Notes: generated by a model not told the origin, from the sequence alone. Shown: positions 18,292 through 26,838, numbered from the stretch's first letter. The stretch: 64,000 bases of DNA from Janibacter sp. Soil728 (GCF_001428305.1 NZ_LMRZ01000005.1:186001-250000); one strand, 5' to 3'. A program made the numbers and translations.

Positions 18292-19069
18292 CTCCACCCA
18301 GCCGCGACCGCCGATCGAGCGGGTCGCCGTGCTCATCCCCACCTACAACGAGCGCGAGAACCTGCCGCTGGTCGTCGAGCGGGTACGTGCCTCGGTGCCC
18401 ACCGCCGACGTCGTGGTGCTCGACGACAACTCGCCCGACGGCACCGGTGACATCGCGGACGAGCTCGCCGCCGCTGACGACCACGTCAAGGTCATGCACC
18501 GCGAGGGCAAGGAGGGACTCGGCGCCGCATACCTCGCCGGCTTCGCCTGGGCCCTCGAGCGCGGGTACGACGCCGTCGTCGAGATGGATGCCGATGGGTC
18601 GCACCGCCCCGAGCACCTGCCCACGATGCTCGAGGTCGCCGCAGACGCCGACCTGGTCATCGGGTCGCGCTACGTGCGCGGCGGCAAGATCGTCAACTGG
18701 CCGATCGACCGCAAGGCGATCAGCATGGCGGGCAACCTCTACATCAAGGTCATCCTCGGGATGCCGGTCAACGACGCGACCGCCGGCTACCGCGTCTACC
18801 GCGCCGAGACCCTGCGCATCATCGGGCTCGACCAGGTCGAGAGCGCGGGCTATGTCTTCCAGACCGACCTGACCGTGCGGACCGTGCGCGCCGGTCTCAC
18901 GGTCGTCGAGGTGCCGATCACCTTCATCGAGCGAGAGATCGGCGTCTCCAAGATGGACGGCGACGTCGTGCGTGAGTCGATGGCTCGCATCACGCGATGG
19001 GGCCTGACCCACCGCAGGCGACAGGTGCGCGGACTGCTCGACCGAGAGCCGACCTGGCACCGCCTGTGA
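18284..19069 (+). CDS. ppm1: polyprenol monophosphomannose synthase (GT2 family)
   Basis: 261 residues, a GT-A glycosyltransferase without membrane helices. VLIPTYNERENLPLVVERV, the DDNSPDGTG nucleotide-binding loop and the DxD-type EMDADGSHRPEHLP are characteristic of dolichol/polyprenol-phosphate mannosyltransferases. It should transfer mannose from GDP-mannose to polyprenyl phosphate, the donor for mannosylation outside the membrane. GTG start inside lnt, and the stop overlaps the fxsA GTG. The neighbour Lnt may tether it to the membrane, as known for the mycobacterial pair. Confidence 0.9.
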   Translation: MPDSTQPRPPIERVAVLIPTYNERENLPLVVERVRASVPTADVVVLDDNSPDGTGDIADELAAADDHVKVMHREGKEGLGAAYLAGFAWALERGYDAVVEMDADGSHRPEHLPTMLEVAADADLVIGSRYVRGGKIVNWPIDRKAISMAGNLYIKVILGMPVNDATAGYRVYRAETLRIIGLDQVESAGYVFQTDLTVRTVRAGLTVVEVPITFIEREIGVSKMDGDVVRESMARITRWGLTHRRRQVRGLLDREPTWHRL

Positions 19070-19575
19070 TCCACGGACCTGCCCCACGACGGCGCCGCCG
19101 CAGGCTGGCGCTGCTGCCCCTCGCCCTGGTGCTCTGGGTGGTCCTCGAGGTGGCCGTCCTCATCGCGGTCGGCCGCTGGATCGGCTTCTGGCCGACGCTG
19201 CTGCTCATCATCGCGCTGTCCGCGCTCGGCGCGTGGCTCCTGCGGCGCGAAGGCCGACGGACCTGGCAAGCGCTGCGCACCGCGCTGCGCAGCGGTCAGA
19301 TGCCCAGCCGGGAGATCGCGGACGCCGTGGTCGTCTTCGTCGGCGGTGTGCTGCTCACCCTGCCCGGCTTCGTCTCGGCCGTCGTCGGCCTCGTCTTCGT
19401 GCTGCCCTTCACCCGGCCGGTGGCGCGGATCGGCCTCGAGACGCTCGTGGCCCGGCGGCTGCTCGCCGCCGGCATGTCCGTGGCGCCGGGGGAGGCGCGC
19501 GTACGTCGCACCCGCGACCGTGGGGACGACAACCGCGACGGAGAGGTCGTCGAGGGAGAGATCGTCGACGAGTGA
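19066..19575 (+). CDS. fxsA: FxsA family membrane protein
   Basis: 169 residues. The core EVAVLIAVGRWIGFWPTLLLIIALSALGAWLLRREG and GLLLTLPGFVSAVVG-like segment define FxsA, with three to four membrane segments and a charged C-terminal tail. FxsA was named from phage exclusion in E. coli; its role in actinobacteria is unknown. GTG start overlaps the ppm1 stop. Followed by the repeat block and a strong hairpin, so it ends the operon. Confidence 0.87.
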   Translation: MIHGPAPRRRRRRLALLPLALVLWVVLEVAVLIAVGRWIGFWPTLLLIIALSALGAWLLRREGRRTWQALRTALRSGQMPSREIADAVVVFVGGVLLTLPGFVSAVVGLVFVLPFTRPVARIGLETLVARRLLAAGMSVAPGEARVRRTRDRGDDNRDGEVVEGEIVDE

Positions 19576-19578
19576 GGC

Positions 19579-19612
19579 GGCCTTCGAGACGCTTGCTGCG
19601 CAAGTTCCTCAG
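19579..19612. repeat. dispersed REP-like element, copy B
   Basis: Begins GGCCTTCGAGACGCTTGC and is the reverse complement of the element at 7485-7524 with one base missing and one mismatch. It overlaps the first unit of the tandem repeat that follows. Confidence 0.65.
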
Positions 19613-19694
19613 GCAGCGGGGTAGGGCCCTGCGCAAGTTCCTCAGGCAGCGGGGTAGGGCCCTGCGCAAGTTCCTCAGGCAGCGGGGCAAGGCC
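19596..19694. repeat. 33-base tandem repeat, three copies
   Basis: Three head-to-tail 33-base units begin at 19596, 19629 and 19662; the first two are identical and the third differs by one base near its end (GGGGCAAGG for GGGGTAGGG). Each begins CTGCGCAAGTTCCTCAGGCA. The unit starts within the REP-like element, so it probably arose by local amplification of it. Noncoding, after fxsA. Confidence 0.9.
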
Positions 19695-19713
19695 CTCAGG
19701 CAGCAACCACATG

Positions 19714-19760
19714 ACGAAGGGGGCGCCCCCACCGGTGATCGGTGGGGGCGCCCCCTTCGT
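19714..19760. terminator. bidirectional hairpin between fxsA and rbpA
   Basis: Perfect 21-base arms, beginning ACGAAGGGGGCGCCCCCACC, around a 5-base loop. Very G+C-rich and placed between convergent genes; a T-run is absent, as is common in high-GC genomes. Confidence 0.85.
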
Positions 19761-19774
19761 GCGTCGGCCGTGTC

Positions 19775-20137
19775 TCAGGCGCTGCGCTTGCGCGCCTTCG
19801 GCTTCTCGCCGCGCTTGGCCCGCAGGAGCGCAAGCCGCTCCTCGAGGAGCTCCTCGAGCTCGGGGATGGAGCGACGCTCGAGCAGCATGTCCCAGTGGGT
19901 ACGGACGTGCTTGACCGGCTTGAGCTCCGGCTCCGGGCCGTCGATGAGCTTGCCGAGCTTGCCGCAACGGCACTCCCAGGTGCTGGGGATGTCTGCCTCG
20001 ACGGAGAAGGGCAGCTCGGTCTTGTGGCCGTCCTCACAGGCATAGCCCGTGATCTGACGGTCGCTGGGCACGACGTTGTCCGTCGTCTCCATGCTGAAAC
20101 TGACCATGCGCGTCCCGCGCAGCGTGCGCTCTGCCAT
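19775..20137 (-). CDS. rbpA: RNA polymerase-binding protein RbpA
   Basis: 120 residues. VSFSMETTDNVVPSDRQITGYACEDGHKTELPFSVEADIPSTWECRCGK is the RbpA core domain with Cys/His-type ligands; the conserved basic linker and sigma-interaction domain follow (VRTHWDMLLERRSIPELEELLEERLALLR). RbpA stabilises the RNA polymerase-sigmaA open complex. AGGAG lies 9 bases before the ATG at 20137; the frame is open further upstream but that is untranslated leader. A GGAAC-N18-GTT promoter precedes it, consistent with control by a SigR/SigH-type factor as in Streptomyces. Confidence 0.94.
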   Translation of the reverse strand: MAERTLRGTRMVSFSMETTDNVVPSDRQITGYACEDGHKTELPFSVEADIPSTWECRCGKLGKLIDGPEPELKPVKHVRTHWDMLLERRSIPELEELLEERLALLRAKRGEKPKARKRSA

Positions 20138-20203
20138 GTTGCGTATCTCCTGGTTTCTCGCGATGTCTGCGCCCCTGCGCGCGCAAAACGTCTCATGTGC
20201 CAT

Positions 20204-20229
20204 AACGCCGTAGGTGCGTTGGATGTTCC
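20204..20229 (-). promoter_or_regulatory. SigH/SigR-type promoter for rbpA
   Basis: On the minus strand the sequence reads GGAAC, 18 bases, GTT. This matches the thiol-oxidative-stress sigma factor consensus (GGAAY-N18-19-GTT). It predicts a leader of about 55-60 bases carrying the AGGAG ribosome site. rbpA is a known SigR target in Streptomyces. Confidence 0.6.
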
Positions 20230-20377
20230 TGCTGCTCGCATCGTTGCGGTGCAGCGGCCCCGGCAGACCTCCGCGTGAGCGGCTCGAACCGCGATCCTCA
20301 CGGGTCAACGACTGGGGCGACCCCACAGGATAGCGCGTCGAGGCCGTGTCGCGCACCTCGAGCCATGTGCGGGGCGA

Positions 20378-20383
20378 TAGCCT
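20378..20383 (+). promoter_or_regulatory. -10 box of the MFS transporter gene, leaderless type
   Basis: TAGCCT ends six bases before the GTG at 20390; no ribosome site is present. Confidence 0.5.
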
Positions 20384-20389
20384 CACCTC

Positions 20390-21745
20390 GTGACCGACGC
20401 GACGAGGCCTGCGGAGCCGACCACCGCCCTGCGTGCCGAAGCCCCAGGAGGCTTGGGTCGGATCATCGGCTGGGCCATGTGGGACTGGGGCGCGCAGCCC
20501 TTCAACACGGTCATCACCACCTTCGTCTTCGCCGTCTACCTGACGAGCGAGAGCTTCGGCTCCACCAACACGACCTCGACGGCACTGGCGATCTCGACCG
20601 CGATCTCCGGGCTCCTCGTGGCGCTGCTGGCGCCGGTGCTGGGGCAGAACTCGGACCGCTCGGGTCGCGGTGTGCGCAACCTGCGCATCCAGACATGGAT
20701 CCTGGCTGTGCTCTCCGCCGGGCTCTTCTTCATCAAGCCAGAGCCGGCCTTCCTCGTCCTGGGCCTCGTGCTGCTCGGCGCCGGCTCGATCATCTCCGAG
20801 ATCGCCAGCGTCAACTACAACGCTTCGATCGAGCAGGTCGCCTCACCCCGCAACGTGGGCCGTGTCTCCGGTTTCGGCTGGGGCATGGGCTACCTCGGCG
20901 GCATCCTCGTGCTGCTGCTCATCTACTTCACCTTCATCCAGCCCGAGGTGGGCCTCTTCGGAGTCACCGGAGCCGAGGGTCTCGACATTCGCGTGTCGAT
21001 GATCGTGTGCGGGGTGTGGATCCTGTTGTTCACCCTGCCGGCCTTCTTCGTCCTCAAGGACACCCCCAAGGACAAGGTGGCGCGGATCGGCGTCGTCGAC
21101 TCCTACAAGCTCGTGTGGGACTCGCTGCGTCGCCTGTGGGGCCAGTCGCGTCACACCGTCTACTTCCTCGGTGCCTCGGCACTCTTCCGCGACGGGCTGG
21201 CGGGCGTCTTCGCCTTCGGCGCGATCCTGGCTGCCGGCACCTTCGGCCTGTCGGCCGGCGAGGTCATCATCTTCGGTGCCGTCGCCAACATCGTGGCCGG
21301 CATCGCGACGATGGTCTTCGGCCTCCTCGACGACGTGCTGGGGCCCAAGCGGGTCATCCTCATCTCGCTCGTCGCCCTGACCGTGCTCGGACTGGGGATC
21401 TTCGTCCTCCACGACGGCGGCAAGACGGTCTTCTGGACCCTGGGACTGGCGATGACCGCCTTCGTCGGTCCGGCCCAGGCGTCGTCGCGCAGCTTCCTCG
21501 CCCGGGTCATCCCGGAGGGGCAGGGCGGCGAGATCTTCGGGCTCTACGCGACCACCGGCCGGGTCGTCTCCTTCCTGGCACCCGCAGCCTTCGGGCTCTT
21601 CATCTGGATCGGTTCGCTGGTGACCGACGACGCCAACACCCAGTACTGGGGGATCCTCGGGATCGCCCTCGTCCTCGTCGCAGGGCTGGTCGTCCTCATC
21701 CCCGTCAAGACTCCGCAGGAGCAGGTGGGCAGTCAGGCTGGCTGA
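20390..21745 (+). CDS. MFS transporter, UMF1/Atg22-like
   Basis: 451 residues, about twelve membrane helices. IIGWAMWDWGAQPFNTVITTFVFAVYLTS at the N-terminus, the central cytoplasmic loop and AQASSRSFLARVIPEGQGGEIFGLYATTGR in the second half match the UMF1 family related to the Atg22 amino-acid effluxer. Substrate unknown. Divergent from rbpA; convergent with the VanY-like gene 21 bases away. GTG start supported by the -10 box six bases upstream. Confidence 0.87.
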   Translation: MTDATRPAEPTTALRAEAPGGLGRIIGWAMWDWGAQPFNTVITTFVFAVYLTSESFGSTNTTSTALAISTAISGLLVALLAPVLGQNSDRSGRGVRNLRIQTWILAVLSAGLFFIKPEPAFLVLGLVLLGAGSIISEIASVNYNASIEQVASPRNVGRVSGFGWGMGYLGGILVLLLIYFTFIQPEVGLFGVTGAEGLDIRVSMIVCGVWILLFTLPAFFVLKDTPKDKVARIGVVDSYKLVWDSLRRLWGQSRHTVYFLGASALFRDGLAGVFAFGAILAAGTFGLSAGEVIIFGAVANIVAGIATMVFGLLDDVLGPKRVILISLVALTVLGLGIFVLHDGGKTVFWTLGLAMTAFVGPAQASSRSFLARVIPEGQGGEIFGLYATTGRVVSFLAPAAFGLFIWIGSLVTDDANTQYWGILGIALVLVAGLVVLIPVKTPQEQVGSQAG

Positions 21746-21766
21746 CCCGGCCCGAGGACGCCCGAC

Positions 21767-23119
21767 TCAGCCCGAGTACTCCCAGTGCCACGGCTCGGGG
21801 AGGGATCCACCGGCCGCCGCCCACGAGGGGTGGAACCAGCCGTACAGGGGTGCGTTCTGCTGCATCCACGCGTGTGCCGGGTGACCGAAGTTGTTGACGC
21901 CACCGCACAGGTCGAGCGCCTTGCCCAGGCCGTGGGTGCTCGACCCCGGCGCTGCCGCCCAGCCACCTCTGTTCTGCTTGGTGACGACCTGCTCGGCGTA
22001 GGAGCGATAGCTGTCGGTCACGCACAGCAGGTTGCCGGTGTCGCGCTGGTAGGCCTTGCTCATCGAGTTGAAGGCGGCCGCGGCCCCGGGCCGAAGTGAC
22101 TCGCCGGGGGCACCCAGGAGTGGGCACAGGCTTCCGGGCGGGATCTGACCGTTGGGGTAGGTCCCGGTCTCGGTGGAGCACGGCTTGGCGTCCTCGAACT
22201 GGGTGACGTCCTGACCGAGGTCCTTCAGCGCCTTGGTCAGGCGATCGCCGGCCCCCTGGGCCTTGTCGTCCGGAAGACCGATGAGCGCGTTGATCACCGG
22301 CCCGGCCTTGGCCAGCTCCTCAGAGTGCTTGCGACGCAGGTCCTCCAGCGCGGTCTTGCGGTCCTTGAGGACTGTGTCCGCCTTCGCCTTCGCGCTGTCC
22401 GCCCGCTTCTTGGCCTTCTTCGCCTTGGCGAGGGCCGAGTTCTTCTTCTTGGTCAGCGAGGCCTGGGTGACGGTGTCCTGCCGCACGACGTCGACGGTGC
22501 GGATGCGCGCGTCGGTGAGGTAGGACAGGTCACCGGCGGAGTTGCCCGAGGTCTGCGAACCGCTGGTGATGGTCCCGAGCATCGTGACCGTGTCGGAGTA
22601 CCCGCCCTGGGTGTAGGTGTTGAAGGCCCAGCTGCGCAGGTCCTGCCGTCCTTCGGACAGACGGCTCTTGTAGGTGTCGAGCGCCTTCTGCGCGTCGTCC
22701 GCCTCGGTCTTGGCGGTGTTGTACTCGTCGCGCGCGGTCGCCTTCTTCTGAAGGAGCTTGTTGGCCTTCTTGGAGTAGGACTTCAGCGACTTCACCGCGG
22801 CGGCGATGTCCTTGTTGTCCTTGACGAGGTCTGCGGTCAGTCGGTCGGCCTCGGCGACCTGGGAGTCGAGGTCCGTACCGCTGAGGGGGGTGTCGCTCGT
22901 GTCGCCGACGGGTGAGGTGCCGTCGGGCGTCCACGCCAGGCTGGGGCTGTCCTGCGTCGGGTCACCCGTGGGGGTCTGGTCTGTCGGCTGTGTGGTGGCC
23001 GAGGCCGGAGGGTCGGTGGGCTCCGCGGTGGCAGAGGGTGCCAGAGCGACTCCGCCGACGAGACAGAGGGCGAGCACAGCCCGAACGGTGCCGTTGGGAC
23101 GGCGGGTACCACGAAGCAT
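21767..23119 (-). CDS. secreted VanY-like D-alanyl-D-alanine carboxypeptidase with coiled coil
   Basis: 450 residues. An N-terminal signal peptide (VRAVLALCLVGGVALAPSATA) is followed by a Pro/Thr-rich linker, a long Lys/Ala-rich coiled coil (about 90-265) and a C-terminal VanY/peptidase M15 domain (YRSYAEQVVTKQ, SSTHGLGKALDLCGG, EPWHWEYSG). The SxHxxGxAxD and WHWE motifs supply zinc ligands. It should trim peptidoglycan stem peptides; the coiled coil recalls RipA/FtsEX-activated hydrolases. ATG at 23119 follows AGGAGAAAATTG; the TTG at 23122 is an alternative. Confidence 0.85.
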   Translation of the reverse strand: MLRGTRRPNGTVRAVLALCLVGGVALAPSATAEPTDPPASATTQPTDQTPTGDPTQDSPSLAWTPDGTSPVGDTSDTPLSGTDLDSQVAEADRLTADLVKDNKDIAAAVKSLKSYSKKANKLLQKKATARDEYNTAKTEADDAQKALDTYKSRLSEGRQDLRSWAFNTYTQGGYSDTVTMLGTITSGSQTSGNSAGDLSYLTDARIRTVDVVRQDTVTQASLTKKKNSALAKAKKAKKRADSAKAKADTVLKDRKTALEDLRRKHSEELAKAGPVINALIGLPDDKAQGAGDRLTKALKDLGQDVTQFEDAKPCSTETGTYPNGQIPPGSLCPLLGAPGESLRPGAAAAFNSMSKAYQRDTGNLLCVTDSYRSYAEQVVTKQNRGGWAAAPGSSTHGLGKALDLCGGVNNFGHPAHAWMQQNAPLYGWFHPSWAAAGGSLPEPWHWEYSG

Positions 23120-23223
23120 CAATTTTCTCCTGGAAGCAGACCGGGGACATCTTAGGCCCGTGCGGTCCCCGAGTACATGGCCGTGTGCACAGGGCCACTC
23201 CTCCCTCGTGATGACGAAGGGGG

Positions 23224-24075
23224 TCAGCTGCCTCGTGTGTCGTTCGTCGCCTTCTTGGTGCTGGCCGCCTTCTTGGCCGTCTTCGTGGCCTTGACGGTGG
23301 GGGAGGAGGCTGCCTTGGCAGGGCTCTTGCGAGCCTTGGTCCGCAGCCGCACCTGACGCTGCGAGCCCTCCGCGCGGGTCTCCAGATAGGGCTGCTCCTC
23401 GAGGAGAGTGGACAGCTTCTGGTGACCGAAGGCCCTCGGGTCGAAGTCTGCCTGGGCCCGACTCAGGTGCTGGCCGACGGTGCCGAGTGCGCTCCAGCCA
23501 TCGTCTCCGGAGGTGGCGTTGATCGCCTTGGTCAGGGCGGACTGCAGGTTGATCGTCGTCTCGGGGGAGTCGGTGGGCTCACCGGGGCGACCCCCTTCGT
23601 CCTTGGCGTCGTCCTCGTCACGAGCCTGCTCCTGCAGCAGCTCGAGGAAGATGAACTGGTCGACGGCGCGACGCAGGGACTCCGGCGTCTTGCGCAGACC
23701 CAGGCCGTAGACGCGCTTGCCCGACTCTCGCAGCCGCGTGGCCAGCCGGGTGAAGTCCGAGTCAGAGGAGACGAGGGCGAAGGCCTCGACATTGCCCTGC
23801 CACAGCAGGTCCATCGCGTCGATGATCAGCGCCGAGTCGGTGGAGTTCTTGCCGACCGTGTAGGCGAACTGCTGCACGGGCTGGATGGCGTTGCGGTGCA
23901 GCTCGGGCTTCCAGCCGCCCAGCTGGGTGGTCGTCCAGTCGCCGTAGGCACGCTTGACCGTCGGGGTGCCGTACTTCGCCAGCTCCTCCAGGACGGCGGC
24001 CGTGTGCTTGGCCGAGACGTTGTCGCAGTCGATGAGCACGGCGATGCGGGTGGAGGTGCTGGTGTCTGCGTCCAT
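23224..24075 (-). CDS. NYN domain protein with LOTUS/OST-HTH-like C-terminus
   Basis: 283 residues. N-terminal NYN (PIN-like) nuclease fold, about 10-165: RIAVLIDCDNVSAKH, TDSALIIDAMDLLWQGNVEAFALVSSDSDFTRLATRLRESGKRVYGLG, which gives conserved Asp residues for a metal site. Residues about 185-255 (ALTKAINATSGDDGWSALGTVGQHLSRAQADFDPRAFGHQKLSTLLEEQPYLETR) resemble an OST-HTH/LOTUS RNA-binding domain, and the tail is Lys/Ala-rich like histone H1. A probable RNA-processing factor. ATG at 24075 supported by a TAGGTT box seven bases upstream. Confidence 0.87.
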   Translation of the reverse strand: MDADTSTSTRIAVLIDCDNVSAKHTAAVLEELAKYGTPTVKRAYGDWTTTQLGGWKPELHRNAIQPVQQFAYTVGKNSTDSALIIDAMDLLWQGNVEAFALVSSDSDFTRLATRLRESGKRVYGLGLRKTPESLRRAVDQFIFLELLQEQARDEDDAKDEGGRPGEPTDSPETTINLQSALTKAINATSGDDGWSALGTVGQHLSRAQADFDPRAFGHQKLSTLLEEQPYLETRAEGSQRQVRLRTKARKSPAKAASSPTVKATKTAKKAASTKKATNDTRGS

Positions 24076-24082
24076 GGTCCGG

Positions 24083-24088
24083 AACCTA
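24083..24088 (-). promoter_or_regulatory. -10 box of the NYN gene, leaderless type
   Basis: TAGGTT on the minus strand, seven bases before the ATG. It overlaps the end region of the upstream NAD(P)-binding gene's downstream spacer. Confidence 0.45.
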
Positions 24089-24104
24089 CCGCTCGACGAC
24101 CTGC

Positions 24105-24848
24105 TCAGGCCCGCCGCGTCTCCAACCACTGTGCGTAGCTGATCGTCCCGATCCTGCTGTCCGGCCGGGCGAGGAGGAGGTCTCCTCGCAGCCCGCGACC
24201 GAAGGCGCCGGGCATCGGGAACTCGACGACGCGCACGCGCTCACCCTGCGCCGACAGCACCCGGCGTGACATCTCGGCGACCGAGAGCACGTCGGGCCCG
24301 GCGATCGACGGGCCATCTGCGAGTGGTCGCCCCTCGGCCACGTCGACGAGCAGGTCGGCGACCTCGCTCGTGGCGACGGGCTGCGAGCGGATCCTCGGGA
24401 CCAGGGCGAGCGGACCGAAGCGGGTGCGCTCGAGGGTCTGCAGGCCGAACTCGTGGAACTGGGCAGCGCGCACGATGGTCCCTGTCGGGTCGGCGAGGAC
24501 CGCCACCTCCTGGGCCCGCTTGCCGGCGTAGTACCCGGAGTCGATCTCACGGGCGCCGAGGATCGACAGGGCGACGTGGTGGAGCACACCTGCCGCTCGG
24601 CCAACGGTCAGGAGGTTGTCCGTCACCCGCTCGAAGAACTCGATCGACCGCGACCCCGACATCGTGAGTACGGACGTGACATCGATGACCGAGTCGACTC
24701 CGGCGAGATGGCGCGCCAGACCGGACGAGGAGGTGAGGTCCACCCCCTTCGCCCGGGCGAGGACGACGACCTCGTGCCCGCGCCGCTCTGCGGCGGCGAC
24801 CACGGGTCGACCCACGACCCCGGTGCCACCGGCGATGGCCAGACGCAT
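24105..24848 (-). CDS. NAD(P)-binding atypical SDR / NmrA-like protein
   Basis: 247 residues. RLAIAGGTGVVGRPVVAAAERRGHEVVVLAR is the GxxGxxG Rossmann motif at the N-terminus; the rest (DVTSVLTMSGSRSIEFFERVTDNLL, ATSEVADLLVDVAEGRP) fits the complex I NDUFA9/NmrA-like atypical SDRs that lack the Tyr-Lys catalytic pair. Probably an NAD(P) sensor or reductase of unknown substrate. Follows the universal stress gene with a one-base gap, forming a permease-usp-SDR operon. Confidence 0.8.
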   Translation of the reverse strand: MRLAIAGGTGVVGRPVVAAAERRGHEVVVLARAKGVDLTSSSGLARHLAGVDSVIDVTSVLTMSGSRSIEFFERVTDNLLTVGRAAGVLHHVALSILGAREIDSGYYAGKRAQEVAVLADPTGTIVRAAQFHEFGLQTLERTRFGPLALVPRIRSQPVATSEVADLLVDVAEGRPLADGPSIAGPDVLSVAEMSRRVLSAQGERVRVVEFPMPGAFGRGLRGDLLLARPDSRIGTISYAQWLETRRA

Positions 24849-24849
24849 G

Positions 24850-25329
24850 TCAGGGCTTCTTCTTGGTGCGCTTGACGCGGGGTACCGGACGCACGACGAG
24901 GACCGGGCACGGGGCGGTTGCCTGCACGCGCTGCGCGGTGCTCCCGATGAGGACCGTGTCGGTCAGACCGCGGCTGCCGCTCGCGAGGACGATCAGCTCG
25001 ATGTTCGACATCTTGGCCGCCCGGTTGATCTCGGCGGACGGGGTGCCGCTGCGTACCCGGGTCCGGACCTTGGTGTCCGACCAGTCGTCGAACTCCGCGG
25101 CGATGACGGCGACGGCGGACTCGGCCTCAGCCTTGAAGGAGCTGCTGAGCAGCGGCTTGGGGGCCTTGGCGTCGGCGGAGATCTCGTCGACGAAGGAGAC
25201 GCTGGCCAGCGGGCGGGTCACGGCGAGCACGATGATCTCGGTGACCTTGGACGGGTCGGCGAAGGACTTGAAGTGACGGGCCGCGCGCAGGGACTGTCGG
25301 GAACCGTCTGTGGCGATGAGTACGTGCAT
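24850..25329 (-). CDS. universal stress protein family protein
   Basis: 159 residues, one USP domain. MHVLIATDGSRQSLRAARH is the typical beta1-alpha1 start with the ATP-contacting Asp, and LASGSRGLTDTVLIGSTAQRVQATAPCPVLVV matches the G-2x-G-9x-GS/T phosphate-binding signature. Probably an ATP-binding stress protein. It lies three bases downstream of the permease gene, an arrangement seen with transporters whose activity is adjusted by USP proteins. Confidence 0.88.
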   Translation of the reverse strand: MHVLIATDGSRQSLRAARHFKSFADPSKVTEIIVLAVTRPLASVSFVDEISADAKAPKPLLSSSFKAEAESAVAVIAAEFDDWSDTKVRTRVRSGTPSAEINRAAKMSNIELIVLASGSRGLTDTVLIGSTAQRVQATAPCPVLVVRPVPRVKRTKKKP

Positions 25330-25332
25330 GTC

Positions 25333-26709
25333 TCAGCTCTCCAGGTTGGTCGTGGGACGGCCACCGCCGAGAAGGCGTTCGGCGATGAAGAGGACGACGC
25401 CGACGGCCAGCAGGGCGGCGCAGTAGACGAGCGACCCGGGGTCGTCGTAGATCACGTAACCGAGGATGAGGAAGTTGGCGACAACTCCGATGGCCAGCAG
25501 GAACCGGGGAGCACGGAAGGCCTCCTCGGTGCGGTCGAGCTTGTCGAGCTTGACCGCGGAGATGATGACCAGCGCGTAGATCAGCAGCGTGAAGACCACC
25601 GTGACATTGGCCAGCTGGGCCAGGTCGGCCCCCGAGAACAGCAGACCAGCGATCACGAGCACGGAGAAGAGGATGGCCAGCCACGGCACCCGACGGCTGC
25701 TGACCTTGGCGAAGGGAGCGGGGACGACGTCCTCGCGGGCCATTCCGTACAGGATGCGCGACTCGGTCACGAGGCAGACAAGACAGGTGTTGGTGATGGC
25801 GACCATGGCGATGATCGCGAAGACGATCGTCAGGACGGCCACGGAGAAGGGAAGGACTCCCGCCTTGACGACCTCGAGGAGCGCGGCGTCGGACTGGGCC
25901 AGCTGCTCGATCGGGACGGTGATCGCGGCGGTGACCGCGATGAGGACGTAGAGGACACCGGCGGTCGCCATGCCCCCGATGAGGGCACGCGGGAAGTCAC
26001 GGCGAGGGTTCTGCGTCTCCTCGGCCACGTTGGCGGCGTTCTCGAAGCCGGTCATCGCGAAGAAGGCCAGGGCGACACCCGCGAGCAGCCCGAGCGCAGG
26101 ATTGCTCTCGGTGGAGAACTCGGTGATGCGCGAGAAGTCGACCTTGCCCTGGACGGTGGCCACGATGCCGATGATGAGCACGATGATCAGGCCGGCGATC
26201 TCGATGAAGGTCATGATCATGTTGGCCACGACCGACTCGGTGATGCCGACGAAGTTGATGATCGCCAGGCCGATGATGAAGGCCAGGGCCACGACGAGAG
26301 CCGGGGCGGCTGCCCACACCTCACCGAAGTACTGCGCGAAGCCCGTGGCGAGCGACCCGGCTGCGGCGTAACTCGCGGAAAGCATGCAGAAGGTGATGAA
26401 GAAGGTCAGCGTCTTGTTCTTGAACGCCTTGTTGACGTAGAGCGCCGCACCAGCGGCCTGCGGGTACTTGGTGACGAGCTCGGCGTAGGCCAGACCGGTG
26501 ATCGTCGCGACCGTGACACCGACGGCGAAGGCCGCCCAGAAGGCGCCTCCGACGGCTCCGGCCACCAACCCGATGAGGACGTAGATCCCGGACCCCAGGA
26601 CATCGCCCAGGACGTAGAAGTAGAGCAGTCGTCCGGTGACGCCCTGCTTGAGCTCCGAGTCCTCGTTGACCCGGGGTGAGCCCCCTGGGCTCGCTGTGTC
26701 GACCGACAT
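25333..26709 (-). CDS. APC family amino-acid permease
   Basis: 458 residues, about twelve membrane helices. DVLGSGIYVLIGLVAGAVGG is the APC unwound-helix-1 signature, and MTGFENAANVAEETQNPRRDFPRALIGG the conserved loop after helix 6. Probably imports or exchanges amino acids or polyamines; specificity unclear. ATG at 26709 with TCCGCTC upstream and GGAGGAAGG about 13 bases before it; a longer frame exists but covers an inverted repeat. First gene of a permease-usp-SDR operon. Confidence 0.88.
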   Translation of the reverse strand: MSVDTASPGGSPRVNEDSELKQGVTGRLLYFYVLGDVLGSGIYVLIGLVAGAVGGAFWAAFAVGVTVATITGLAYAELVTKYPQAAGAALYVNKAFKNKTLTFFITFCMLSASYAAAGSLATGFAQYFGEVWAAAPALVVALAFIIGLAIINFVGITESVVANMIMTFIEIAGLIIVLIIGIVATVQGKVDFSRITEFSTESNPALGLLAGVALAFFAMTGFENAANVAEETQNPRRDFPRALIGGMATAGVLYVLIAVTAAITVPIEQLAQSDAALLEVVKAGVLPFSVAVLTIVFAIIAMVAITNTCLVCLVTESRILYGMAREDVVPAPFAKVSSRRVPWLAILFSVLVIAGLLFSGADLAQLANVTVVFTLLIYALVIISAVKLDKLDRTEEAFRAPRFLLAIGVVANFLILGYVIYDDPGSLVYCAALLAVGVVLFIAERLLGGGRPTTNLES

Positions 26710-26729
26710 GAGCGGACCTTCCTCCCGGG

Positions 26730-26749
26730 GGCGCCACCCATGTGGCGCC
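26730..26749. promoter_or_regulatory. inverted repeat in the permease leader
   Basis: GGCGCCACCCATGTGGCGCC, perfect 8-base arms around CCAT, lies about 20 bases upstream of the permease ATG. It could be an operator or an RNA hairpin near the ribosome site. Confidence 0.45.
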
Positions 26750-26838
26750 GTGGGTCCCGTGATCCAGACCACAACGGATGGTGGGTCCTGTCAACTGGAA
26801 GGGGTCCTGCGGAGTGTCGCCAGGGGTTCTCGCGAGTG

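Noticed and set aside
23200-23223. Terminator after the NYN gene
   Set aside because: A GATGACGAAGGGGG string like a terminator arm is present, but its complementary half is missing.
24616-26679. 687-residue plus-strand frame
   Set aside because: Antisense to the permease, USP and SDR genes; the Asp/Gly/His-rich product is typical of a shadow frame in G+C-rich DNA.
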